The notes beneath the pieces were generated by a model. That model was not told the origin of the DNA and searched no databases. It saw only the letters and a list, made by a program, of their open reading frames with translations. A DNA stretch of 64,000 nucleotides from Streptomyces parvus (GTDB lineage Bacteria > Actinomycetota > Actinomycetes > Streptomycetales > Streptomycetaceae), in the NCBI RefSeq assembly GCF_014648875.1, contig NZ_BMRY01000010.1:124001-188000 (forward strand), written 5' to 3'. Below are positions 41,100 through 49,780 of the stretch, one piece after another. A program made the translations under genes and the position numbers. The number at the start of each line of letters is the position of its first letter. Position 1 is the stretch's first letter.

Positions 41100-41651
41100 T
41101 CACCCCGGGTCCTCGCCCGTCAGGCCGTCGACCGACTCGCGGATGAGGTCGGCGTGGCCGACGTGGCGGGCGTACTCCTCGACCAGGTCCAGGAGGATGC
41201 GGCGGAGGTTGGGGCGTTCGCCGCCGCGGGTGACGTAGGCACCGAGCTGGTCCAGGCCGCCCCCGGTGCTGAGCGCCTCCTCGACCACGTCCCGGGAGCG
41301 GGCCGCCGACTCCCGCCACAGCGTGCGCAGTTGCTCGGGGGTGTCCTCGGCGGCGGTGCGGTAGGCCCAGTCCGGGTCGTTGTCCCAGTCGACCGTGTTC
41401 CAGGGCGCGCCGACCGGGACACCGAGCCAGAGGCGGGCGAAATGGCTGTCCTCGACATGCGCCAGGTGCTTGAGCAGACCGCCCAGGGTGACGGAGGACG
41501 TGCCGAGCGTGGCCCGCAGTCCCGCCGCGTCCAGGCCGGAGGTCTTCCAGGCCAGCGTGGCCCGCTGGCGTTCCAGCGCGCCGAGGACGGCCGCCACCTC
41601 CGTGCCGGCGAGGGGAGGTTCGGGCCATTCTTCCGCTGCGCTCTCCGTCAT
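41100..41651 (-). CDS. DinB-family (DUF664) protein, second copy
   Basis: A 183-residue protein like that at 17903: LGGLLKHLAHVEDSHFARLWLG (metal-binding His) and the C-terminal LVEEYARHVGHADLIRESVDGLTGE. ATG 41651 is chosen, placing it 11 bp behind the MMPL transporter on the same strand. A mycothiol- or other thiol-dependent role is known for parts of the superfamily; here it may act with the transporter in detoxification (inference). Confidence 0.82.
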   Translation of the reverse strand: MTESAAEEWPEPPLAGTEVAAVLGALERQRATLAWKTSGLDAAGLRATLGTSSVTLGGLLKHLAHVEDSHFARLWLGVPVGAPWNTVDWDNDPDWAYRTAAEDTPEQLRTLWRESAARSRDVVEEALSTGGGLDQLGAYVTRGGERPNLRRILLDLVEEYARHVGHADLIRESVDGLTGEDPG

Positions 41652-41662
41652 GGCGGCAGATC

Positions 41663-43972
41663 CTAACGAACGGTGGCCCCGGCGGCTTCGGCCGTCTCCG
41701 CGGCCGCCGGCTCCGTCTCGGAGAGCCCCCACCTGCGGTGGACCGCGCGCAGGGGCTTCGGGGCCCACCAGTTGGCCCGGCCCGCCAGACGCATCAGGAC
41801 CGGGACGAGGACCGCGCGGATCAGGGTGGCGTCGATCAGGATCACCGCGACCATGCCGAGGCCCAGCATCTTCAGGAAGACGACGCCCGAGGACGCGTAC
41901 GTCGCGAAGGAGGCGGCCATGATGACCGCCGCCGAGGTGATGAGCGGGCCGCTGCGCTCCAGGCCCGTCGCCACCGCACCCAGGGTGTCGCCCGTGCGGT
42001 CGTACTCCTCCTTGATCCGCGACAGCATCAGGACCTCGTAGTCCATCGAGAGGCCGAAGGCCACGCAGAACATCAGGATCGGGATGCTCGGTTCGATCGT
42101 GCCGGTCGGGGTGAAACCGAGCAGCCCGGACAGATTCCCTTCCTGGAAGATCCAGACCAGGGCTCCGAACATCACACCGAGGCTCAGGGCGTTGAGCAGG
42201 GTGGCCTTCGCGGGGAGCAGCAGGCTGCCGGTCATCAGGAACAGCACGAGGAACGTGACCGCCAGGACGAGGCCGAGGACGAGCGGCAGACGGTCGACCA
42301 ACTGTGCGCGGAAGTCGGCCAGTTCCGCCGGATAGCCGCCGATCCTGACCTGGTCGGGCCTCTCCCCCTCCCCCGCCGCCGTCTTCCGGATGTCGGACAG
42401 CAGGCGGTCGACGTCGTGGTTCAGGCCTTCGTGCGTGGCGACCACGGAGTACCAGGTGTCCTTCTCGTGGCCGAACCGCTCGGCCGCGGCACCCGGTTCG
42501 GCGATCCTGCCGCCGTCGGCGTACGAACCGGTGAGCGCGTCGACCTGGTGGACCTCCGGGATACGGGACAGAGCGAGCGCCGTGGCCTCGATCTCCGCGC
42601 TGTTCGCCGCCGTGCCTGCCTGGCCCCGCCGCAGCACCTGGACCGCGTCCATCTCCTCCGCCGCGAAGTTGTCACGGATCTCCTGCTGCACGACGCGACT
42701 GGACACCCCCTCGGGCAGCACCCGTTCGTCGGGGGTTCCGAAGGTGAGGCCGAGCACCGGGGCCGCCAGGGCCAGCAGGACCGCCAGGGCCGGCACGCCG
42801 TAGCGGAGCGGGTGCCGCATCATGCGCAGTGCTGTGCGGTGCCACCAGCCCTCCGATGTACGGGAGTTGCCCGCCGGCCCCTTACGGGCGACCCGGTGAC
42901 CCAGCCGCTCCAGCGCCGCCGGAAGGATCACCAGGGCCGCGAAGACCGCGGTCAGTACGGTGCCGACGCCCGCGTACGCGAAGGAGCGGAGGAAGGGGAA
43001 GGGGAACAGCAGGAGACAGGAGAGCGACACCAGGACCGTGAGACCGCTGAAGGTGACCGTGCGGCCCGCGCTGCCCACCGTGTACGCGACCGCCTCGGGC
43101 ACCGGCCGGCCGAGACGCAACTCCTCCCGGAAGCGGTTGATGACGAACAGGCTGTAGTCCACGCCGAGCCCGATGCCCATCACCAGCGCCAGATTGGCGG
43201 CGAACGTCGACACCTCGGTGACATAGGTGACCAGGTGCATCAGCGCCAGGGTGGTGATCACCGAGAAGAGGCCCATGCCGAGGGTCAGGGCCGCGGCGGC
43301 GAACCGGCGGTAGATGGCGAAGAGCAGCAGCAGGACCAGCGGGAACACGATCATCTCGGCCCGCAGGAAGTCCTGCCGGGACTGTTCGGCGACCTGGCGG
43401 AAGATCTCGTCGCCCCCGCCCACGCGGACCGTGAACAGCTCCTCGTCACGGGTGAACTCGGGTGAGATCGTGGCGAGTTCCGTACGGGCCTCGGTGACCG
43501 TACCGCCCATTCCGGCGATGATCAGCGCCTGCTTGCCGTCCCGCCCGCGCAGGGTGGGCGAGCCGTCGCGCGACCAGTACGAGGCCACGTCGGCGACACC
43601 GTCGCGGAGCGCCAGCTCCTCCTCCAGCTCGCGGGCCGCCGCGGCCACCGGTGCGTCGTCGACCGTGCCCTGCCGGGCCGTGACCATGAGCAGCACACTG
43701 GGCGTGCCCTCGCCGAACTCCTTCTCCAGGACCGCCCGGGTCTTCACCGATTCCGAACTCGGGCTCTCGAAGCGGCTCAGGACGAGCCGGTCCATCGCCC
43801 CTGCGGCGAGCACCAGTCCGGCCACGGTCAGCAGGACGCCGGCCCAGATCATCAGACGGGGGCGGGCGGCGGTGAAGTGTCCCCAGCGGCGGAGCGCGGG
43901 GGGTCTGTCGTCGGTCGCGATTCCGCCCTCGCCGTGTTCCTGGTCCTGCCGGCTGCGGCCGTTGCGCTGCAT
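41663..43972 (-). CDS. MMPL-family RND transporter, second copy
   Basis: A 769-residue protein with duplicated transmembrane halves: NLALVMGIGLGVDYSLFVINRFREELRLG in the first half and ILMFCVAFGLSMDYEVLMLSRIKEEYDRTGDT in the second. It resembles the transporter at 19840 in order of motifs and at both ends (a shared AWWAP-type C-terminal region, NWWAPKPLRAVHRRWGLSE), so the two are paralogues. ATG 43972 with GGAGAA upstream. Divergent from a SARP gene, and followed by a DinB gene. Confidence 0.92.
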   Translation of the reverse strand: MQRNGRSRQDQEHGEGGIATDDRPPALRRWGHFTAARPRLMIWAGVLLTVAGLVLAAGAMDRLVLSRFESPSSESVKTRAVLEKEFGEGTPSVLLMVTARQGTVDDAPVAAAARELEEELALRDGVADVASYWSRDGSPTLRGRDGKQALIIAGMGGTVTEARTELATISPEFTRDEELFTVRVGGGDEIFRQVAEQSRQDFLRAEMIVFPLVLLLLFAIYRRFAAAALTLGMGLFSVITTLALMHLVTYVTEVSTFAANLALVMGIGLGVDYSLFVINRFREELRLGRPVPEAVAYTVGSAGRTVTFSGLTVLVSLSCLLLFPFPFLRSFAYAGVGTVLTAVFAALVILPAALERLGHRVARKGPAGNSRTSEGWWHRTALRMMRHPLRYGVPALAVLLALAAPVLGLTFGTPDERVLPEGVSSRVVQQEIRDNFAAEEMDAVQVLRRGQAGTAANSAEIEATALALSRIPEVHQVDALTGSYADGGRIAEPGAAAERFGHEKDTWYSVVATHEGLNHDVDRLLSDIRKTAAGEGERPDQVRIGGYPAELADFRAQLVDRLPLVLGLVLAVTFLVLFLMTGSLLLPAKATLLNALSLGVMFGALVWIFQEGNLSGLLGFTPTGTIEPSIPILMFCVAFGLSMDYEVLMLSRIKEEYDRTGDTLGAVATGLERSGPLITSAAVIMAASFATYASSGVVFLKMLGLGMVAVILIDATLIRAVLVPVLMRLAGRANWWAPKPLRAVHRRWGLSETEPAAAETAEAAGATVR

Positions 43973-44143
43973 ACGTTCTTCTCCGGGGGGAAGCGGCGCT
44001 CGTCCGCCGGGCACGGCGAGCTGCGTCCCGGCCACCCTCACGTACGCCGCTGGACGGAACGCTGGACGATGCGCTGGAGGGAGCAACGAAAGGCCCTAGC
44101 CTGAAAGCGGGAACGAAGCGTTCACGGCCGTTCAGGGGGAGAC

Positions 44144-45022
44144 ATGTCAGGTGTGCTGCTGCGCGGCCGGGACGAGCCCGCCCCGAGACCCGGGCGGGCG
44201 GCGCCGGACGACGTCGATCCGTCGCGCCTGACCGTCCGGCTCTTCGGGCCCCTCCTCGTCAGCCGGGGAGCCACTCCCCTGGAGCTGGGACCGCCCAAAC
44301 AGCGGGCTCTCCTCGCGGTGCTGCTCCTGCGCCCGGGCATGGAGACGGGTGTCGACCAGCTGACCGAGGCCCTGTGGGGCCAGGAGTACCCGGCGTACGC
44401 CAAGAACCTCATCCAGAAGTCCGTCTCGGGGCTCCGGGCCCTGCTGCAACCGGACACCGCCGACGGGCCGGGCGCTGAGATCTCCTGGTCCGGGGGCGGT
44501 TACCGGCTCGACACCGGCGACGCGGACGTCGACCTCTACGCCTACGAACGGCTCGCGGTCGCCGGTCTCGCGGCGGCCCGCGATGGCGACCTGGAGCGCG
44601 CCGCCGACCTGCTCGAACAGGCCCGCACCATGTCGACCGGGCCGCTGGTGGAGGGGCTCGACGGGCCGATGATGGAGCGAGAGCGGCTCTTTCGCCAGGA
44701 GCGGTTCCTGACGGACATGGAGGTCCTGGCCGAGGTGGAGATGGAGCTGGGGCGGCACCGCTACGGGGTTCCGCTGCTGCACTACGCCGCTCACAAATAC
44801 CCGATGCGCGAGCGTTTCGTCTGGCTGCTGATGCTCGCGCTCCACCGCTCGGACCGGGGCAACGAGGCGCTCGTCGTCTACGCCGGGCACCGCGCCCGCA
44901 TCGCCGCGGAGCTGGGTTCCGAGCCGGGGCCCGCCCTGCGCGCCCTGCACGCGCGGCTCCTCGCCCAGGATCCCGACCTGATGACCCTGTCCACCCTGCG
45001 GGAGGACGACGGGAGAGCGTAA
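44144..45022 (+). CDS. SARP-type regulator (292 aa)
   Basis: An OmpR-like winged helix (LTVRLFGPLLVSRGATPLELGPPKQRALLAVLLLRPG, about residues 29-65, with the HTH continuing to LRALLQPD) followed by the bacterial transcriptional activation domain (VDLYAYERLAVAGLAAARDGDLERAADLLEQA through ALRALHARLL). Small SARPs activate antibiotic and other secondary-metabolite genes by binding heptamer direct repeats. Good GGGGGAG before ATG 44144. The nearest targets would be the divergent MMPL gene or a cluster elsewhere. Confidence 0.9.
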   Translation: MSGVLLRGRDEPAPRPGRAAPDDVDPSRLTVRLFGPLLVSRGATPLELGPPKQRALLAVLLLRPGMETGVDQLTEALWGQEYPAYAKNLIQKSVSGLRALLQPDTADGPGAEISWSGGGYRLDTGDADVDLYAYERLAVAGLAAARDGDLERAADLLEQARTMSTGPLVEGLDGPMMERERLFRQERFLTDMEVLAEVEMELGRHRYGVPLLHYAAHKYPMRERFVWLLMLALHRSDRGNEALVVYAGHRARIAAELGSEPGPALRALHARLLAQDPDLMTLSTLREDDGRA

Positions 45023-45069
45023 GGGGGGCGACGGGAGAGCGTAAGAGGGACGGAAAGCTCAAGAGGGGC

Positions 45070-45120
45070 GGGAAAGCGGAATGGGGCCCGGCCTCGCGGC
45101 CGGACCCCCCTCGCTTTCCC
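45070..45120. terminator. bidirectional hairpin between convergent genes
   Basis: GGGAAAGCG (45070-45078) pairs with CGCTTTCCC (45112-45120), and an inner GGCCCGGCC/GGCCGG stem closes on TCGC. It lies between the SARP gene and the convergent sugar operon. Confidence 0.7.
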
Positions 45121-45248
45121 CTCCCATCGGGCCTTCCCGTTCCCCCCGGACCCCTCCCCGGAAGTCCCGACGCCATGTGTGACCCGGGAGGGTACCCAAA
45201 GGTTGCAGCCCTTTACGATCTCTTTACTTTCGGTCCCGTGCGGGGCTC

Positions 45249-46085
45249 TCAGCAGGCATGTTGTACGTACCGCTCCGCCACTTCCGCCAGGACCTCCGCC
45301 CCGTCGCGGGCCCACAGCGCCTCGTTGAAGATCTCCACCTCGATCGGGCCGTCGAACCCGGCGGCTTCCACATCGCGGCGGAACGCCCGGAAGTCCACGC
45401 TTCCGTCGCCCAGTTGCCCCCGGCCCAGCAGTACGCCCGCCGGGAGCGGGGTGATCCAGTCGGCCAGCTGGAAGGAGTGGATACGGCCGCCCGCGCCCGC
45501 GCGGGCGATCTGCTCGGGCGCCCGGTCGTCCCACCACAGGTGGTAGGTGTCGACGACCACCCCGACCTGTTCGGCCGGGAAGCGTTCCGCTAGGTCCAGG
45601 GCCTGGGCGAGGGTGGAGACCACGCAACGGTCGGACGCGTACATCGGGTGCAGGGGTTCGATCGCCAGGCGTACGCCGCGCGCCGCCGCGTACGGAGCCA
45701 GCTCCGTCAGCGCCTCGGCCACCCGCTCCCGGGCCCCGTGCAGATCGCGGCTGCCGGGCGGGAGGCCGCCGGAGACCAGGACCAGGGTGTCGGTGGACAG
45801 CGTTGCCGCCTCGTCGATCGCCGCCCGGTTGTCGTCCAGGGCGCGGGCGCGCTCGGCGGGGTCGAGGGCGGTGAAGAAGCCACCCCGGCAGAGGCTGGTG
45901 ACGCCGATCCCGGCGTCCGCGAGGAGCCCGGCCGCGCGCTCGACGCCGTACGCCTGCACCGGGGCCCGCCACAGGCCGACCTTGTCGATGCCCGCCTTGA
46001 CGCAGCCCTCGGCGAGCTCGGGCAGCGACCACTGCTTGATGGTCTCCTGGTTGATGCTCAGACGTGCCAGGTCGCCGTTGGTCAT
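45249..46085 (-). CDS. sugar phosphate isomerase/epimerase (TIM barrel)
   Basis: A 278-residue AP-endonuclease-2-fold protein: LSINQETIKQWSLPELAEGCVKAGIDKVGLWR at the start, RLAIEPLHPMYASDRCVVSTLAQALDLAERF, VGVVVDTYHLWWDD, and EVEIFNEALWARDG with the metal-binding acidic residues and His of the family (E in IEPLHP, D and H in DTYHLWW, E in VEIF). Last gene of an operon with DUF993 and Gfo/Idh genes, overlapping the former by ATGA. It likely isomerises a keto-sugar made by the oxidoreductase. Confidence 0.85.
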   Translation of the reverse strand: MTNGDLARLSINQETIKQWSLPELAEGCVKAGIDKVGLWRAPVQAYGVERAAGLLADAGIGVTSLCRGGFFTALDPAERARALDDNRAAIDEAATLSTDTLVLVSGGLPPGSRDLHGARERVAEALTELAPYAAARGVRLAIEPLHPMYASDRCVVSTLAQALDLAERFPAEQVGVVVDTYHLWWDDRAPEQIARAGAGGRIHSFQLADWITPLPAGVLLGRGQLGDGSVDFRAFRRDVEAAGFDGPIEVEIFNEALWARDGAEVLAEVAERYVQHAC

Positions 46086-47236
46086 CGTGCGCCTCCGTGG
46101 ACGGCGAGCAGCGCGCGCATGCGGTGGGCGGCCAGCTCGGGATCCGGGAACAGGCCGAGCCCGTCGGCCAGTTCGTACGCCGTCGCCAGGTGCGGCAGCG
46201 AGCGGGCCGACTGGAGTCCGCCCACCATCGTGAAGTGGTCCTGGTGGCCGGCCAGCCAGGCCAGGAACACCACGCCCGTCTTGTAGAAACGGGTGGGCCG
46301 CTGGAAGAGGTGCCGGGACAGCTCGACCGTGGGGTCCAGGAGGGCCCGGAAGCCCGCCACGTCCCCCGTGTCCAGCACCCGTACCGCGTGCGCCGCCAGC
46401 GGGCCCAGCGGGTCGAAGATGCCCAGCAGGGCGTGGCTGAAGCCGCGTTCGTCGCCCGCGATCAGCTCCGGGTAGTTGAAGTCGTCGCCCGTGTAGCAGC
46501 GCACTCCGCCCGGGAGGCGGCGGCGGACGTCGATCTCGCGGGCCGCGTCCAGGAGCGAGATCTTGATGCCGTCGACCTTGTCCGGGTGTTCGGCGATGAC
46601 CTTGAGGAAGGTGTCCGTGGCCTCATCGAGGTCGGTGCTGCCCCAGTAGCCCTCCAGGGCCGGGTCGAACATCGGGCCCAGCCAGTGCAGGACCACCGGT
46701 TCTGACGCCTGGCGCAGGAGATGGGCGTACGTGGCGAGGTAGTCCTCGGGCCCCCGCGCGGCGCGGGCCAGGGCGCGCGAGGCCATGAGGATCGGCTGGA
46801 CGCCGTGCCCCTCGGCCAGGGCGAGCTGCTCCTCGTACGCCGCGCGGACATCCGCGAGCGTGACCTCGCCCGTCGTCGGCAGCTGGTCGGTGCCCACGCC
46901 GCAGGCGATCCGGCCGCCCACCGCCTTCGCCTCGGCGGCCGAGCGGCGGATCAGTTCGGCCGCGCCCGCCCAGTCCAGGCCCATCCCGCGCTGCGCGGTG
47001 TCCATGGCCTCCGCGACGCCCAGGCCGTGCGACCAGAGGTGGCGGCGGAAGGCGAGCGTGGCCTCCCAGTCCACGGCCGCCGGGTCGTCCGGGCCGATGT
47101 CCGCGTACGGGTCGGCGACCACGTGCGCCGCCGAGAAGACCGTACGGGAGGAGGGGGCCCCGGCTCCCGGCGGCAGATCGAGCGGGGTGGCGCGGGGAGT
47201 GTACGGGCCCCGGGGCAGGGGGACGGGAGCCGTCAC
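46082..47236 (-). CDS. DUF993 family protein, dihydrodipicolinate-synthase-like
   Basis: A 384-residue protein matching DUF993 (an aldolase-superfamily TIM barrel close to DapA). AMDTAQRGMGLDWAGAAELIRRSA, GVGTDQL, ILMASRALARAARGPEDYLATYAHLLRQA, KVDGIKISLLD (a lysine suitable for Schiff-base chemistry) and CYTGDDFNYPELIAGDERGFSHALLG are visible. GTG 47236 overlaps the stop of the Gfo/Idh gene, and its own stop overlaps the isomerase start, a fully coupled three-gene operon. A retro-aldol or dehydration step on a sugar acid is inferred. Confidence 0.85.
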   Translation of the reverse strand: MTAPVPLPRGPYTPRATPLDLPPGAGAPSSRTVFSAAHVVADPYADIGPDDPAAVDWEATLAFRRHLWSHGLGVAEAMDTAQRGMGLDWAGAAELIRRSAAEAKAVGGRIACGVGTDQLPTTGEVTLADVRAAYEEQLALAEGHGVQPILMASRALARAARGPEDYLATYAHLLRQASEPVVLHWLGPMFDPALEGYWGSTDLDEATDTFLKVIAEHPDKVDGIKISLLDAAREIDVRRRLPGGVRCYTGDDFNYPELIAGDERGFSHALLGIFDPLGPLAAHAVRVLDTGDVAGFRALLDPTVELSRHLFQRPTRFYKTGVVFLAWLAGHQDHFTMVGGLQSARSLPHLATAYELADGLGLFPDPELAAHRMRALLAVHGGAR

Positions 47237-48384
47237 AGCGTCAGCTCCGGAAGGGCGAGGCGGCGGCCCTCGGCGGACGACTTCAGTCCCAGTTCGGCCA
47301 GTTGGACGCCCCGGGCGCCGGCCAGCAGGTCCCAGGTGTACGGCGCGTCCTGGACGACATGGCGCAGGAACAGCTCCCACTGCGCCTTGAACCCGTTGTC
47401 GAACTCCTGGTTGTCCGGGATCTCCTGCCACTGGTCGCGGAACGACTCGGTGACCGGGAGGTCCGGGTTCCAGACCGGCTTGGGGGTCGACGAGCGGTGC
47501 TGGACACGGCAGTTGCGCAGGCCCGCGACGGCCGAACCGTGCGTCCCGTCGACCTGGAACTCGACGAGCTCGTCGCGGTTGACCCGGACCGTCCAGGAGG
47601 AGTTGATCTGCGCGACGGCCCCGCCCGCCAGCTCGAAGATGCCGTACGCGGCGTCGTCGGCGGTCGCCTCGTACGGCTTGCCCTGCTCGTCCCAGCGCCG
47701 CGGAACGTGCGTACGGACATGCGCGGTCACGGAGGTGACCTGGCCGAACAGCTCGTGGAGCACGTACTCCCAGTGCGGGAACATGTCGACGACGATGCCG
47801 CCGCCGTCCTCCGCGCGGTAGTTCCACGAGGGGCGCTGAGCCTCCTGCCAGTCGCCCTCGAAGACCCAGTAGCCGAACTCCCCGCGCACGGACAGGATCT
47901 CGCCGAAGAAGCCGCCGTCGATCAGGCGCTTCAGCTTGCGCAGGCCCGGCAGGAAGATCTTGTCCTGGACGACGCCGTGCTTGATGCCGGCGTCTCGCGC
48001 GAGGCGGGCCAGGTCGAGGGCGCCCTCGACGTCCGTGGCGGTCGGCTTCTCGGTGTAGACGTGCTTGCCCGCCGCGATCGCCTTCTTGATCGCCTCCACC
48101 CGGGCCGAGGTGACCTGGGCGTCGAAGTAGATCTCGACCGTGTCGTCCGCGAGCACCGCGTCCAGGTCCGTCGACCACTCCGTCAGACCGTGGCGCTCGG
48201 CGAGTTCCTCCAGGGCGTGGGCGCGCCGGCCGACGAGCACGGGCTCGGGCCACACCACCTCGCCGTCGCCGAGATCCAGGCCCCCCTGCTCGCGGATCGC
48301 GAGGATCGAGCGCACCAGGTGCTGCCGGTACCCCATGCGTCCCGTGACGCCGTTCATGGCGATGCGCACTGTCCTGCGTGTCAC
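47233..48384 (-). CDS. Gfo/Idh/MocA-family oxidoreductase
   Basis: A 383-residue NAD(P)-dependent dehydrogenase: AMNGVTGRMGYRQHLV (nucleotide-binding GxxGxxG-like), IAAGKHVYTEKPTATDVEG with the EKP motif of the family, and C-terminal substrate domain with GGGIVVDMFPHWEYVLHELFG supplying the likely catalytic Asp/His. GTG 48384 has GGAGG upstream. First gene of the operon read leftward from a LacI regulator. It probably oxidises a sugar or cyclitol. Confidence 0.88.
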   Translation of the reverse strand: MTRRTVRIAMNGVTGRMGYRQHLVRSILAIREQGGLDLGDGEVVWPEPVLVGRRAHALEELAERHGLTEWSTDLDAVLADDTVEIYFDAQVTSARVEAIKKAIAAGKHVYTEKPTATDVEGALDLARLARDAGIKHGVVQDKIFLPGLRKLKRLIDGGFFGEILSVRGEFGYWVFEGDWQEAQRPSWNYRAEDGGGIVVDMFPHWEYVLHELFGQVTSVTAHVRTHVPRRWDEQGKPYEATADDAAYGIFELAGGAVAQINSSWTVRVNRDELVEFQVDGTHGSAVAGLRNCRVQHRSSTPKPVWNPDLPVTESFRDQWQEIPDNQEFDNGFKAQWELFLRHVVQDAPYTWDLLAGARGVQLAELGLKSSAEGRRLALPELTL

Positions 48385-48409
48385 GAAGTTTCCTCCATAC
48401 AGCCGTAGC

Positions 48410-48417
48410 AAGCGCTT
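48410..48417. promoter_or_regulatory. LacI-family operator core
   Basis: AAGCGCTT, a perfect 8-bp palindrome inside TAGCAAGCGCTTTCTA, between the divergent Gfo/Idh and LacI genes. This is the usual core of LacI/GalR-family sites. Confidence 0.7.
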
Positions 48418-48493
48418 TCTATCGAAGATGACGCTAGCCTGCCGACAGCGGCCGGACAAGAGGGGGCCGCACGTGAGCTCACGGAGGACAGCG

Positions 48494-49606
48494 ATGACAG
48501 TCACCCTGGCGGATGTGGCGGCCCGCGCCCGGGTGTCCCCGGCCACCGTCTCCCGCGTGCTGAACGGCAACTACCCGGTGGCGGCGTCGACCCGGGAGCG
48601 GGTCCTGCGTGCGGTGGACGACCTGGACTACGTGCTCAACGGACCCGCCAGTTCGCTCGCGGCGGCCACGTCCGACCTGGTCGGCATCCTGGTCAACGAC
48701 ATCGCCGACCCGTTCTTCGGGATCATGGCGGGGGCCGCGCAGACGCAGATCGGCGGCCCCGGGGACGGTTCGGGGCGGGCGGGCGGCGAGAAGCTTGCCG
48801 TCATCTGCAACACCGGAGGTTCCCCGGAGCGTGAGCTGACCTATCTCACGCTGCTCCAGCGCCAGCGGGCCGCCGCCGTCGTCCTCACCGGCGGCGCGGT
48901 CGAGAACCCGGCGCACCAGGCCGCGATGGCGGCGAAACTGGCGAAGCTCGCGGACGCGGGCACCCGGATCGTCTTCTGCGGGCGGCCCCCGCTGCCCGAG
49001 GGAGACGCGCTCGTCGCCGCCCTCACGTTCGACAACCGGGGCGGCGGCCGCCGCCTCACCGAGCACCTGATCTCGCTCGGCCACCGCAGGATCGGTTACG
49101 TCGCCGGGCCCCCGGAACGCACCACCACCCGCCACCGGCTGGAGGGCCACCGGGAGGCGCTGCGCGCGGCGGGGCTGGATGATTCCCCGGCAGGGGGCGG
49201 TACGGCCGACGGCTCCGGCGGCCCGGCGGCCGACGACGACCGGCTCGTCGTGCACGGGCCCTACGACCGGCGCTCCGGGTACGAGGCCACCCTCGAACTC
49301 CTGCGCAGGGCACCGGACGTGACCGCGATCGTGGCCGCCAACGACACCGTGGCGCTGGGCGCGTGCGCGGCCGTACGGGACCAGGGGATGCGCATCCCGC
49401 AGGACATCTCGGTGGCGGGCTTCGACGACCTGCCGTTCTCGGTGGACGCGGTGCCGGCCCTCACCACGGTCCGGCTGCCGCTCTTCGAGGCGGGCGCCCG
49501 GGCGGGGCGGCTCGCGATGGGCAAGGAGAACCCGCCGCCCGGAGGCATCGCGACGATCGCGGCCGAGCTGATGATCCGGGGGTCCACGGCGACGCCGAGG
49601 GACTGA
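48494..49606 (+). CDS. LacI-family regulator
   Basis: A 370-residue repressor: TLADVAARARVSPATVSRVLNGNYPVAASTRERVLRAVDDLDYVLN (HTH and hinge), then the periplasmic-binding-protein-like domain (SDLVGILVNDIADPFFGIMAGAAQ, AFVAANDTVALGAC-like, DISVAGFDDLPFSVDAVPALTTVRLPLFEAG). GGAGG precedes ATG 48494. An internal Gly/Asp-rich insert interrupts the first domain near GGPGDGSGRAGGEK. It faces the sugar operon across an AAGCGCTT operator, which it presumably represses. Confidence 0.9.
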   Translation: MTVTLADVAARARVSPATVSRVLNGNYPVAASTRERVLRAVDDLDYVLNGPASSLAAATSDLVGILVNDIADPFFGIMAGAAQTQIGGPGDGSGRAGGEKLAVICNTGGSPERELTYLTLLQRQRAAAVVLTGGAVENPAHQAAMAAKLAKLADAGTRIVFCGRPPLPEGDALVAALTFDNRGGGRRLTEHLISLGHRRIGYVAGPPERTTTRHRLEGHREALRAAGLDDSPAGGGTADGSGGPAADDDRLVVHGPYDRRSGYEATLELLRRAPDVTAIVAANDTVALGACAAVRDQGMRIPQDISVAGFDDLPFSVDAVPALTTVRLPLFEAGARAGRLAMGKENPPPGGIATIAAELMIRGSTATPRD

Positions 49607-49681
49607 GCAGGTCCGGCGGGCGGGCTCTGGAACAGCGCGTTCGCCGCTCATGGGGGGCGCCTGTGAGCCAAAGGGCGAAAG

Positions 49682-49700
49682 ATGGGGGCGACTCCCCCAT
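49682..49700. promoter_or_regulatory. inverted repeat upstream of lanM
   Basis: ATGGGGG-CGACT-CCCCCAT, perfect 7-bp arms, 81 bases before the LanM start and 75 after lacI. It is placed either to end lacI transcription or to bind a regulator of lanM; LAL-type HTH proteins bind similar G-run/C-run palindromes. Undecided. Confidence 0.5.
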
Positions 49701-49780
49701 GTGCCCGTACCCCCTCCCCCGCCACGATGGTCACGGGCGGCCCGCACGGGGCCGGTCCGGGACCGGGGAGGTGCGGTGCG

